Positions 36,493 through 47,149 of a stretch of 64,000 nucleotides of DNA are shown here, piece after piece. Source of the DNA: Apoda limacodes (lineage: Eukaryota; Arthropoda; Insecta; Lepidoptera; Limacodidae); contig OX291545.1 in the NCBI GenBank assembly GCA_946406115.1, positions 28,949,153-29,013,152 of the forward strand. The letters run 5' to 3'. The notes beneath the pieces are model-generated. The model did no database searches. It saw only the letters and a list, made by a program, of their open reading frames with translations, and was not told the DNA's origin. Position numbers and translations under genes: made by a program. The stretch's first letter is position 1; every line of letters begins with the position of its first letter.

Positions 36493-36608
36493 GCGAATTT
36501 TAGCTAATTTGTATGTAACTTTATAAAAATAATTCGTAAATTAGTAAAAACTTCAGGTAACTTAGTTTTTATTTCTATCGGGATTTTTTTTGTATTATGT
36601 TTTTGCTA

Positions 36609-37814
36609 CACTGAGAAAAAGAAATTGTCAAATTGACAAAAAACTTTGTTACTGTGGAGCCCACCAAGGTCCATAGATGGAATGACAACGTTTTTATTCT
36701 CACTTTATACTTTGATAATTCAACAATGCTGTCAAAGTTTAATGCTACAAAAATGTCACTGCTGTCAGACTGACCAAGCAAATTTGTTGCAGTAACAAAG
36801 TCTACGTTGTCCTCATGAACAAGTTTGATTCTACAGCGATGTTAATGCTGTCACTCTGACTAGGTAATTTGCTATAATGACAAACTTTATGTTGTTCTCA
36901 TGACCAAGTTTGATTTTACAACGATTTTAATGTTGTCAGTCTGACTAGGTAATTTTCTATAGTGACAAAGCTGACGTTGTTCGCATGACCTCCCCTCGAC
37001 TACCCGTAGTGTCTCAAGAATGTTAGCCAGAGTAACTAAAAGGGGGCGCAAGGGAAATCACGCGCTCTTTTGTAAACTCCAACTGGTAACATTGCCTTTC
37101 CGGTCCCGCAAACTTACGTCTTATTTACCTACTATTGAACACATATATACGCGCACCTTTGGTAGTGAACTTGAAAACTGTTCTTATTCTTAAAAAGGAA
37201 GTTATAATCTAATAACCGGCTAATATTTTTCTAGAAATTTACTCATTCCTTGATCCATAGCTGTAGCAAGTGTAGGTATACTTTTACAAAAAATTAAGAC
37301 CAAACTCAAAATAAAATTGATAATCGTCTATTACCCACTTGAACCAGAGTGAAAGTGAACGAAACAAAATGTTCGCTCAAGTCACAACGCAATATTGCCA
37401 CCCTATCAACTCACTTTATCCAAGCTACAACGTTTTATTTAGTCAATTTATTGAAACTTTGTGTTATTAGCAAAGTGTACTAACGAATTTGCTTTATAAG
37501 GTATATTTTGTTTTGATCTTAATTTTGCCTATGGTCACTTCGATAACTTAACATCGTCACTTCAACAACTTAGGATGCTTAAAACATTGTCGATTTGACA
37601 ACTTAAGACTGTCAATTGAACAATGTATTTTATACGTTGCTTTAATTTTGAAGTTCAATAGCTACTAGGTATAACAATAACGCATCTTACAATAAAAGGG
37701 TTAATGTCGGAACTATATGGTTTTTAATGTAGGGGCAAAGTACTGAGTAACGGTATTTATAAAAAGCTAACAAAGTGTATTTTGGCACTCTGTTAGCGAT
37801 TTTTTTTCTCGGTG
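36609..37814. mobile_element. Possible 1.2-kb DNA element with imperfect inverted ends
   Basis: The left end cactgagaaaaaga and the reverse complement of the right end, caccgagaaaaaaa, agree at 12 of 14 bases. Both are followed, at 34 and 38 bases from the end, by actttgtta. This fits a non-autonomous TIR transposon with no transposase left. I see no convincing target-site duplication, and the superfamily is unknown. The interior has three 85-bp tandem units and, near 37540-37620, shorter degenerate gtcactt-caacaactta units. Confidence 0.45.
36733..36989. repeat. 85-bp tandem repeat, 3 units
   Basis: Units start at 36733, 36820 and 36905. Each runs caagtttgatt-tacaacgatgttaatg, ttgtcactctgactagg, taatttgctatagtgaca and gttgttctcatgac. 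The second and third are exactly 85 bases and the first is 87 and more diverged. A still weaker unit may precede them. Confidence 0.85.
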
Positions 37815-38575
37815 GATGGATGTCATTATGCAGTTTTTTTACTATTTTTTTGGATTTGGTTTAGTCATCTAAAATTCAATAAATACTATTGGAAATTTAC
37901 AATAATACCCCCTCTTAAACTGCACTTTATGAAGTGATACACCTATAAGCTATAGCTAATGATCTAAGCCCATAAAGAAACAAAAGCTGCACCTTTATGC
38001 ATGATAGAATTTGATACAAACATAAGTCATTATTTCCAAACAATAAGCATACGCCTATCACGACTAATATTTCCTAGGCGTTATTTCCACAAAGTTGAGT
38101 TCAGAACACGTATCGTTTTTAAACATTGTAAGGTTCGGAATCGATTGAAACTCGTTACAAATAGGAACGTAAATCGGACAATTGGTACAAATCACAGGAA
38201 ACATCTACAGAATCGTGTAGGTACTTCGAAACCAATTTCCGGTTTACTTTTGATATTGAAATGTAAGTGGCGCCCTCAGGAGTCGATAGGCGGAACGCGG
38301 AAATGATGCAGACGATGTACGCTTTTATTTGAAATTTAAAATTGGTAAGATGGATATCTATTACTTTGTAACTTGCATCCTTTGCATTAACTTGCGTCAC
38401 AGCGGTGCATCAGTGCATCATTGTAAGGTAACATCACTCTGCTGTTTTATAATTATTAAACTTATTTTAATTTTTATATAGGTACTTTTTAGAATTATTT
38501 TTGTAGATCAGAAAGATATAATGGTGGTGTTAACCAAGTTGTGTGGCGCAAAATGATTTATTATTATGGATTATA
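37815..38575. other. No gene seen
   Basis: Overlapping frames at 38001-38306 (plus, 101 codons) and 38155-38400 (minus, 81 codons) lie here. Neither has splice signals or a recognised motif, and both fit the length expected by chance. A short GC-richer patch near 38260-38300 may be repeat-derived. Confidence 0.4.
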
Positions 38576-38772
38576 GTCGGCTCCGTGGCTCAGTGGGTAA
38601 TGACCTGACCGCTGAATCGAGGGGCATGAGTTCGATTCCCGTAAGAGACAAACATTTATGTGATAAACATTGTGATTGTCGATGTATAATATGTATGTAT
38701 TTAAAGAAAAAAATATATCCATAACACAAGCACTGCTTAGTTTAGGATCAGACGGCGCTGTGTGTAATGTCC
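38576..38772 (+). mobile_element. tRNA-derived SINE, best copy
   Basis: It starts gtcggctccgtggctcag, with an A box (tggctcagtggg), and has a B box (gagttcgattccc) at about 38628. The body is tgtgattgtcgatgta, gtatgtatttaaagaa and atccataacacaagc; the 3' end is tgcttagtttagg and gacggcgctgtgtgtaa. An internal RNA polymerase III promoter is therefore visible. It belongs to the same family as 23690-23855 and 35790-36134. Confidence 0.85.
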
Positions 38773-40443
38773 AAAACATATTTGTTAATATTTCTATTCT
38801 TAATTATTTTTGCCATAAAAATGCCCTTTTTCCGTAATTTATTAAAAAAAATACAACGGTAAAGTCTAAAGAATCGTATGATTTTTTTTTATTTAATTAA
38901 AAACAAAATGTATAGCAAAGTTACTAAAAGTCTAAAACAGCAATGTAATTGCTATCCATTTTAAAAGTTATAGAGCACCTTCTACATTATTTTTTGTACC
39001 GATTACATTGAAAACGATCCCCACGATGGTGGGATTGTAGCCTGAAATGATTCATGAAAAAATAATTTTGCCGGTGTTTTTCGGCAGAAACTAACATTGT
39101 TTAGTTCTCAGAAACCTATTTGATAAATATTAAAACAAATAATGTTTGATTTGATTTGACATAGTACCTACAGCTACTTTCTAGATATGTTTAAGGAAAA
39201 AAAAACCACACCGGAGTTGTTCTTATAGATGTTTTAACGTTTATATTTTATTTGCTATTAAATAAAGTATAAAGTAAAGGCACTAAAAGTTTAAACCAAA
39301 AATAAAATTGGTGTCCATATTTAAACTGAAATTCTTTACGACGCTCTACTTAACTTTCTCTTTGATAGCTTATTTAAGTAGCTAAAGCTGCTTAAAGAGA
39401 CAAGCCATAATTAATCGTCTGAAGATTTAAGTATAAAATTAATTTTACAAAGTTCTCAATCTCTTCCAACGGATACAACAGCTTTATGATAAAAAGTTGA
39501 AGTGGTAACAGTGCGATGTTGTAGAGTAAAAGCTCTACAAAATCGCTTTGTTCCCACATAGAGATAAGTAAAAATGTCTTCGTGTTCAAGTTTTCACTTG
39601 AATTAATTACTTATGTTCATAAAAAACTTGGTTTATCAAATTATGATCAGTTATATTGTACATAAGCCATTTTCAACCTAGTAAAAAATAGTAACTTATT
39701 TGTTTTTTATTTTATCGACCCGCTATTTTTATTACCTACAGAATACAGTTTTGTTTTTAATATTTTTAGATTTCGATACTGAAAAGGGCAAAGCGTAATA
39801 TCTATTTGATCAAATTGTTGTCGGTGTTCTTAAACGAATTTTTGTTGCAAGAAAACCCTTTTTTATTAATTTTTTTTTTAAAGGTAGAAACTTGAAGTTA
39901 ATCAAAGTACCAAATAAATCCCACCAGAAACATTTTTATATAATGTGTTGCCAAGACTTATCAGATGTAGAGCCAAGCTTCTAACTCTATACGCTCTAAC
40001 CCTACAAACCCCTTACTTTACAAACTCTACACCTTAGTCAAAATATGTGACAAGCTTACATACGAAAATAAATACTGGCTTACATACCAAATTTTAGCTT
40101 TTTAGGGCTTCAAGAAATACGCTAAGAATTTTGATAATGATCAGTGAGTGAGTGACGATATCGGGTGTTTTAGATATCAATAAAAATAAAGGTATAAGAG
40201 CTATGCAATTGAAACTTTACATGTTTAATAAGTCCACTATTAAACGTCAAGATTGGGCAGAGGGATGAAATTTATTCAAGGTATAAAATGAACATGATTA
40301 AACTCCGTGTAAAAAATAAATTAAATACTTTGTTTTTAGTTTCTTTGTTTGTAAATTAAGTCGCCATAAAAAGAAATTACGTCATCGAGTTGGTTATTGC
40401 TTTTTGAACAAATACCAAAAAACTTTATTTTAGCTCATGTTTG
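38773..40443. other. Gene-free AT-rich stretch
   Basis: Nothing recognised beyond AT-rich sequence; the 65-codon frame at 39392-39589 is unsupported. Confidence 0.5.
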
Positions 40444-40468
40444 TATTTATTTATTTATTTATTTATTT
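40444..40468. repeat. (TTTA)n microsatellite
   Basis: About six uninterrupted ttta units. The 60-codon frame over it is a by-product. Confidence 0.9.
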
Positions 40469-43169
40469 AACTTCTAAGAACACTTACAGCATATCTTATT
40501 ACATATTTATAGATCAGCAAATTTATAGAATACAAAGCAATTTAAAAGTGTTCATAATTTGTACAAGTAATAATACAATTATAAATCATCAATGCAGCTT
40601 AGTGTGTGAGTATGGGTGAGAGTGTGTGGGTGTATACACCGCCGGTGCTAGGGAGAGTGGATATTGAAAACAAAAATAGTCATAATAAGTACATTATATA
40701 CGAGCTCATACATACACCTTAATACTTAGAAATTATAAAGGTGTTTATTACGCAATTATGTTCTAAAATATTAATACAGTGTTTGTGAATTAAATTAAGT
40801 AGAATTTATTATATCGTTAACATATCACCCTAGATGAATTAGTGTAAAAATAAAAAAAATCATAAATTTAGCACATATATATACACGCCAATAGATGAAG
40901 AAAATGTACTTTTTCCAGCAGAAGTAGTAAAAATAATATTTGTTATACAAATCTTGTCACAGATTTACAACTGTCCATTACTTTATCCGAAAAAGGAAAA
41001 CTCTATGGCTGAACCTGATTATTTTTTTATAACTCCGACAGATGCCACGACCACACGTCGTCTCTGACGAGGGTCAACTGTATTGCCCTTGACGTGTTTT
41101 TTCTTTTGCTTAATCTGAAAACGATGCGACAAGGGACTGCAAATGTCTTCGAAATCACTCTCGTCTTACTCGTTGCTCATATTAGATAGTTTTAGAAAAA
41201 TTTAACTGCTTTTATAACGAATAGAACCCTTCTTTAGAATATATAAAACAAAAAAAGCTTACACATATCTTTATTACAAAATAACACCAATAAAAACTGC
41301 TTATAGTAATATACTATTACAATGCATATCCTCGAACTCGAGTCAAAATAAAAAAAAAACGAGTTGCACTCCGGGAGTTTATTTACTTTTTTGACGTTGT
41401 ATATTTGACAGCTCAATCTGTCATAGAAATAAAATCCCATATCCAACCTCTCTGTACTACTCATAATCGCCATATACTAAAAATAAAAACTAACCTAATG
41501 TAAATAAAGGTCACGTGTCCTAACGCGAGTAACATCTTACGAATTTTCGATCAGGAGACGTGACCTGACGCGAGTTTAACAGTTTTTACCCATCACAAAA
41601 AAAGTGCACAGCGCCGATAAAGAAGTTTTCACTCCAAAAAATGTAGATGAACAAAATAGTATCACATCTTTTTTGTAAATTGGATAATCTTATTTTTCAT
41701 ACGAATCGCTTGTGCTCACACGCGATTGGAGTGTACTGCACTTTAGTTAATCAGAAGAAAAATAAATTTATATATTACTGAGTAATAGTTTCTTTTTCTG
41801 TGACAATGATGAAAAAAGCTACTAAGTTTTAAACCTCGCTCTAATATTTAGTTTTTCAAGTTGTAATATTTTTTTTACAGCGTACCTAAACTACTTACTT
41901 CATTCTTAAAACAAACTGAATATGGCTCTGAAACACAACGAAATATAAAAAAAATATTTTTATTTTTAATAAAACGTGAGTGAATGACATGTGTTTTCGT
42001 TCATTTCAAGAAAACAGTCGCAATGTTTATCTAAGATAGATTTATTTTCTTGTAATATCAGATTTTGACTTAACATATGTCAGTTACATATGAAGTCCAT
42101 ATGGTTTTAAAAAGTTTCATTTCCAAGCGTAAAGCGTTTTTGTTGGAGCCAGAGGTTATATTAGTTCAAAACAATAATCAGCTTAGCCACAATTTAGTTC
42201 AGATGATTATAAAAAGTGTGTGTTGCTTTTTTAGCTATTCGGTATTGGCTAATTTTATTTTTAAATGGATAAATCATAACAAAGTTAATCTTTGTAACTC
42301 AAAAGAATCAAAAGTTCCTGGACTTGTCAAAAGCTCGCTTGGTCCGTTGCTGTTAAAGTTTTAATTCGATTAATTTGTCTCCCTTCAATTTGAACACGCT
42401 TTTTTATCGATTTGGTCAGCACATAATAACTTTAATAGCCTCAGTTGAACGCCAAGTGGTCCCAGGTTGCTTGAGTTAAACGTTGCAGGATCAGTCAATG
42501 TTTTTATTTTTGTTATTATAAGCGTCAAAAGTTTCAACGTTTTTTGTATACTTCATGAAACATCAAATAACCATATAATAATTCGTGTATCATATGCAAT
42601 TTTTAAAATAGGCTAAAAAAGAATGCATAACCTAAAAAAATAAACAATGAAATGAAATATGGAGGTATACAAAACGTAGTAAAAAGACACATTAATTACC
42701 TACCGTGTGTAGGTGTGGTGATGATGATGAGAATGGAAGTGTGTCAGAATGTGTAAAGGACTACGTAGTGTACTAAAAATATGTACATAATATAGTTGAT
42801 AAATATTTTCGTTTATTTTATCAAGTTTTTTTATTTTTCATTTACGCCTCTCTGTATTAGCTTATGTAACGCATTATAGGCAATGAAACAAAATAATTAG
42901 GTAACTTTTAAGAAGGATGTAAATTTTGTACATAAAAATATATATATACACGTACCGAACTATATATAGATGAATAATCAAAATTATTAAATAGCTTAAC
43001 ATTTTTTTCATAATTTATTCTGGCAATCTATTGTGAATATACCTACATACTAACGTATAAGTGTTATTTCATTGGCTTGCTAATATTTAGTACTTACAGT
43101 TCAGTTTTATGTATCTGTGTATATCTTTACGGTTTTTATCACCACATGGGAATACATAATACACACCCA
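40469..43169. other. Gene-free stretch with minor repeats
   Basis: At 41511-41580, ggtcacgtgtcctaacgcgag and cgtgacctgacgcgag form a direct repeat (taacgcgag/tgacgcgag) combined with an inverted ggtcacgt/acgtgacc. Near 41355-41410, cgagttgcactccggg looks like common-repeat wording. The 95-codon plus frame at 42077-42364 is unsupported. A gatgatgatgag run sits at about 42720. Confidence 0.45.
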
Positions 43170-43275
43170 TATCATAATGCGGTCTAGCTCTTTTCACCAA
43201 TCACTTTACTCCTGCCTGACAGGTGGTGAACCCATCACCGCAACATACTTCAATAAACAACATGTATCATCCCAA
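43170..43275 (-). repeat. Interspersed repeat fragment (gatgggctcacc family)
   Basis: The minus strand carries tgttgcggtgatgggtt, acctgtcaggcagg, gtaaagtgattggtgaa and aagagc, matching 15000-15187 and 45835-46080. It is short and decayed. Confidence 0.55.
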
Positions 43276-43322
43276 AATCTATTTATAAGCTTATTCTATG
43301 ATCCCTATGATCAAAAGATATG

Positions 43323-43366
43323 CTGCCTTTATAACTGACGTATAGGTACATTAGTTATAAAGGCAG
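43323..43366. repeat. Perfect 14-bp stem hairpin
   Basis: The arms ctgcctttataact and agttataaaggcag flank a 16-base loop (gacgtataggtacatt). The arms match perfectly. A fold-back remnant or small structured RNA are possible; there is no other support for either. Confidence 0.8.
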
Positions 43367-43726
43367 GGCCTTTTACAAACAGTGTCACGTAACTTCGTCT
43401 CTCCATTAACGGAGATTGGGGTTTACTAAAATAGGATAAATTTATCATAATTATCTCGCTTCACAAGCTGGGCGGTGATCAGGTTGGCAGGTGTGCTTAC
43501 TCAATAAAGGAAGATACTCCCTTAAATTTCCATTAATGCTAATACGTTCAGCGAGTTTGGTAGATAGTTATGTAGATAACAATAAATTTGCGTTCGTCCT
43601 GTAGTGTTGGACAGTTTATAAATAGCTTTTGATTTTTATAAATATTATTCAGAGAAATTGTTAGTCTGTTTGTTCGTGTATAGAAATTTTGTGTTTGTTG
43701 TTGAATTATTTCTGAAATTTTTATAT

Positions 43727-43990
43727 TTTAGGGTACCATAGCGAAACGCTAAAAGTGCAACCCTTATAATTCCGCCGTCTTCGGGTAGATTCTAATGAAA
43801 TTTTATAGTATCTATCCATGTTATACAAATTGAAAAAAAAACAATGTGTGGGGATATTTCTTCGTAAATTAAACCGAAGGTTTAAAAAAAAATTTTACTC
43901 CGTACTCCATACTCATTGGATTTTTAAAGTCCTAAAAATGCATTGAACTTTTTCAAAAAACTTATTTTCCATGATTTATATTTTGCGAGT
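43727..43990 (-). repeat. Interspersed repeat, inverted copy of the ggttccgtttttgcc-end family
   Basis: On the plus strand it starts ttagggtaccatagcg, aacgctaaaagtgcaacccttata, the reverse complement of the ends at 6183-6283 and 33560-33676. It runs into AT-rich interior with gcgagttattggcttctaaag. Its boundary on the far side is uncertain. Confidence 0.5.
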
Positions 43991-44267
43991 TATTGGCTTC
44001 TAAAGTTGAAAACCTGTACTATGTTTTACAATGTATGATATACCTTTCCGACAATTATACCCAAAGAGCTAGTGAGAGATATTACGGAAGGCAACCATCA
44101 TGGTATACAGTTAAAATTGATCGTAAAATCAACATTTTACCGGATTTTTAGGATATCGCCGTATCATGTACAAACAAGTCCTAAGATAACATTACAATTC
44201 ATAAATTGTAACTATAGGTTACCTACCCTTAGTGAATCGAATCTTTCTCCCTAATCTTAAATTGACT

Positions 44268-44532
44268 TTAGAACCTAAATGGTCGCGTCCAGTGCGGTTT
44301 CAGAGAAACTTTCTTCCGCGATCGCATGGGTTGTGTGTGGAATGAGCTCCCTGTCAAGGTTTTCTTTAAGGACTACAGTATGGAGTTTTTCAAGAAAGAA
44401 TTATTAGAGTTTGGAAATGTCGACAACGCGCGAGTGATACCCCTGGTGTTGCAAGCGTCCATAGGCTAAGGTGACCGCTTACCATCAGCCGGACCGTGAG
44501 CTTGTTTGCCACCATAGTGGTATTAAATAAAA
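44268..44532 (+). mobile_element. Jockey-like LINE 3' end
   Basis: This truncated copy begins in the ORF's C-terminal region (ttagaacctaaatggtcgcg; cgatcgcatgggttg; gtggaatgagctccctg). It continues through gttgcaagcgtccataggc, ggtgaccgcttaccatcag and cttgtttgccacc to tggtattaaataaaa. A gtgtgt insertion after the ggtt of the coding part, and other changes, break the frame. The minus-strand Helitron-like fragment follows within 7 bases. Confidence 0.85.
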
Positions 44533-44538
44533 ACGCCT

Positions 44539-44762
44539 TAATTATACTAATGAAGTTTACTATAGCAAGCTATAGGTCGTTTCAGCTTTGTTATAGTTAT
44601 TCCCGCAGGAACTTTTCGGGATAAAATATAGCCTATGTCATATTCCAGGACCTAACCTTTATGAGTGCCAAGTTTTTCTTGATCTGCCCAGTGGTTGAGC
44701 GTGATTAAAAAACAAACAACCATCCAGACATATGTACTTTCACATTTATAATATTAGTAGGA
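44539..44762 (-). mobile_element. Helitron-like fragment (Lep1 type)
   Basis: On the minus strand it starts at 44762 with tcctactaatattataaatg after an A. It carries the ggatgg/gtttg part, gttaggtcctggaatatga, ctattttatcccg, gcgggaataactataac and gcttgctatag, and is truncated after attagtataatt. It lacks the 3' hairpin and CTRR end. Confidence 0.8.
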
Positions 44763-45060
44763 TATCCTATACTTACACTTTTTCAGTAATTGATATGATG
44801 CTAGGTTGCCATACTACACAGGCTAAAACTAAGATATCTATGCCGTAATTTACTACAAGTACCTACGTATTATTAACTTTAAATTGATACTTATACATAC
44901 TTACTTTTGAAAGGTTTTTAAAATACTTGGCAACTTCCTGGAACTATTGTATGCCACGGCTTTAAAACAAAATCAAATGTGTTGTTGATCCGTTTTCGGT
45001 TTCAATTCGCCGTCGTCGTCGCGTCGTCACAGTTTAAAATTGTATTGTTTTTTAACCGAA

Positions 45061-45138
45061 ATGGTTACTGAGAATTTGCCTTTTTATTTTTTACATTTCG
45101 TGCTGCCGCGATCGAAGTTTTGTTTCACATTTTGTTTA
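45061..45138 (+). CDS. Weak candidate first coding exon
   Basis: ATG 45061 (aaccgaaATGG, purine at -3) opens 26 codons (MVTENLPFYFLHFVL...) up to TTTA|GTAAGT at 45139, ending in phase 0. Upstream is a GC-richer leader with a gtcgtcgtc run (about 45008-45030). Phase 0 matches the terminal exon at 46319, with a 1.18-kb intron filled by Helitron-like copies. Hydrophobic F/L content may simply reflect T-rich DNA. No family recognised; it could be chance. Confidence 0.2.
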
Positions 45139-45339
45139 GTAAGTATTTTCTGGCCTTTATTTCTTTATTTTTTATCATAGCCCTCGCTGTTTATCATTTT
45201 GATTTATATGTTTATTGTTCTCTCATATTTGAAAACTTAAAACTTTCTATGTTTAAATTTGCTCGGTCTCGAATTTCACATAAAAATACACAATCTAGTA
45301 ATATAATCTATATAAATATTATAAATCAATACTATCCAC

Positions 45340-45460
45340 TTTAATATTATAAATGCGAAAGTGTTTTTTTTGTCTGTATGCTTGTCATCTTTTCACGGCT
45401 AAACCACTGATCTGATTTAGTCAAAATTTGACAACGTAATAGCCTACACTTAATTGGTTT
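45340..45460 (+). mobile_element. Helitron-like 5' fragment
   Basis: It begins with a taatattataaatgcgaaag block, then gtctgtatgcttg and cacggctaaaccactgatctg, and ends with atagcctaca. It is the 5' part of a Lep1-type element, 20 bases upstream of another copy. Confidence 0.65.
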
Positions 45461-45480
45461 TTTTTAATGTTCTTAGTTTA

Positions 45481-45669
45481 TCCTACTAATATTATTAATG
45501 TGAAAGTATGTCTGAATGGATGGATGGATGTTTGTAACTCTATAACCCGCCACCGGCTGAACGGATGGTTATGGATATTGGCGCATATAGTCGTTATTAA
45601 TAAGTATAATTTAGGAATTCTATGCCGATATCCGAATTCAGGGTGGGCTGAGCCACTGGCAAAATTTAG
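45481..45669 (+). mobile_element. Helitron-like element with internal deletion
   Basis: It starts TCctactaatattatta directly after an A and ends ggcaaaatTTAG before a T, a one-base change from CTAG. The ggatggatggatg run, the ccgatatccgaattc block and the terminal gtgggctgagccactgg hairpin region are kept. The middle, present in the 709-1028 copy, is missing. Confidence 0.8.
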
Positions 45670-45834
45670 TATGTAAATAAATTTTCAAAACAAAAACCTA
45701 TGCATATACTGTTGCGTTGCTGTATATTTAGAAACTGGCGTAAAACCTCATTTTTTGACCGCGGCATCAGGTGCTACGCAAGCCCACGTCCACTTACACT
45801 ACAAAGCGAGGTGGAAATAAAAGTATTGTCAGTT

Positions 45835-46080
45835 TAATAATTTTAATCAGTATGAAATGTATAACTGCACGGTTTTTATTCCCCAAGGGGGTAACGAGGG
45901 GTTGGGTGCAAACACCTATGACATAATGTGGGCGACATCCTCTTTTCACCAACCACTTAAGTCCTGTCCGGTCCGGTGTTAAATGGTGAGCCCGTCGCCG
46001 CAACACTGCTTTTCATAGCTGTATCTGTACTAAAGTGGCTTTGTATGTGTCCCACCAGTCATAAATACCAGCTTTATAGT
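45835..46080 (-). repeat. Interspersed repeat (gatgggctcacc family), longest copy
   Basis: On the minus strand: ctggtgggacacatac, aaagccactttagtac, gttgcggcgacgggctcacc, ggacttaagtggttggtg, aaaagaggatgtcgcc, cattatgtcataggtg and aacccctcgttacccc. It is the fullest of the three copies in the window. No coding frame survives. Confidence 0.7.
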
Positions 46081-46318
46081 AATAAACGGTAAACTTAAAT
46101 ACCCAAGACAGAGTAATATACCCCTTTGCCAATTCTTGACAAACTATGAGAAGTCAGGGTTGGATAATCATATTAAAATCTACCCATTCCAGTAGTAAAA
46201 ATAGAATATACGTAGGTATATTACATATACGTAGGTAAAGTTATATACAATACATAATTCAGTTACATTTCCCCTATAATATTTTCTTACAACCAAAGAA
46301 TCATTTTCATTTATACAG

Positions 46319-46396
46319 TCGGCCATCGAGTACATCTATATGGAGCAATCGTTGTGTAAGATGCCCGGGGAGACAGGGGCAACCATGCACGAGTAG
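46319..46396 (+). CDS. Putative 3'-terminal coding exon, unknown protein
   Basis: A good acceptor (attttcatttatacag) ends at 46318. From there a phase-0 frame of 25 codons (SAIEYIYMEQS ... GATMHE) reaches TAG at 46394-46396. GC content and codon choice (ATC, GAG, CCC, ACC) stand out sharply from the AT-rich flanks. The exon continues as a GC-rich 3'UTR to a polyadenylation signal at 46515. The peptide is hydrophilic with no domain I recognise. Its phase fits the putative exons ending at 24489 or 45138, but the real upstream exon may be outside the window. A non-coding terminal exon is the alternative. Confidence 0.4.
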   Translation, partial: SAIEYIYMEQSLCKMPGETGATMHE

Positions 46397-46540
46397 CCGT
46401 CGCCACATATGCTTAGTCAGGTGCTGCCGGACTCCGGCCAGTCACACATTATGTCGCGGCGCCATAACTGTCTAGACGTTGTCGGATTTATCAAAGACGA
46501 TTACTGACTGTATGAATAAAACGAATGTTTAGGCTGAAAT
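46397..46540 (+). other. Putative 3'UTR
   Basis: A GC-rich segment (ctgccggactccggcc is a short hairpin) changes back to AT-rich background just after the polyadenylation signal. The abrupt change at both the acceptor and the signal is the best argument that 46319-46540 is one real exon. Confidence 0.4.
46515..46520 (+). terminator. Polyadenylation signal AATAAA
   Basis: A canonical hexamer 119 bases after the putative stop codon. Cleavage would be expected about 15-25 bases later. Confidence 0.4.
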
Positions 46541-47149
46541 ATTCTTTCGTCTAAATTTCTATAGTTTTTATAATTCAGCATTGTTATTTATCAAAGTAAA
46601 AATAAACATATTTTAAATTCGTGTCATATTCTAACCACAGCATGTTCTGTGTTAACAAAGCCAATCGCGCTTCAAAGGCGACGAGCGAAAAGCCATCTCA
46701 TAAATTGCGAATGCATGTTTTCATTTTTTAACGAACCATAACTCTTTTTTCTTACTAAACGTAAAAACTGATTTCTCGGTTTCGTTGAGTTATCGCCTTT
46801 TGTTGTTTCTGACTACGGTACCATTGGATGCTAACTCGTAACCTACTCACCTCAAAAACAACTGTCAGTTGAAATTTATGGTCATAAAACCGTTCGAAAA
46901 TCGAACGAAATTTTGTTGCCTGGTATATCCCTTCTGGCGAAAAAGCGCATTGTTCGAGAATGTTCGACACTTAATGGCGACGGTTCACAGTAATGATTTC
47001 GTTCAATATTATATTGTTCCTTAAATGGAAAGCTTTTGTAACACGATGGATGTTTCAAATCTGGTTCAAGTAAAAACAGGTAGGAATAAATAAATAGAAA
47101 ACGGTCCCGCACTGACTAGCTTACTTTTCTTCGTTTTCAAAGAATTTTG
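46541..47149. other. No gene seen
   Basis: Two short minus-strand frames (46755-46970 and 46882-47112) overlap each other without splice support. Confidence 0.4.

Noticed and set aside
38001..38400. 101-codon plus frame overlapping an 81-codon minus frame
   Set aside because: Chance-length frames without splice context or recognised motif; each is the shadow of the other.
38576..38650. A tRNA gene (A and B boxes present)
   Set aside because: No acceptor-stem pairing or complete cloverleaf; the same sequence heads a SINE body found three times in the window.
40444..40468. Possible satellite or centromeric repeat
   Set aside because: A short tetranucleotide microsatellite only.
42077..42364. 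95-codon plus frame starting with ATG
   Set aside because: Length is within chance expectation and composition equals background.
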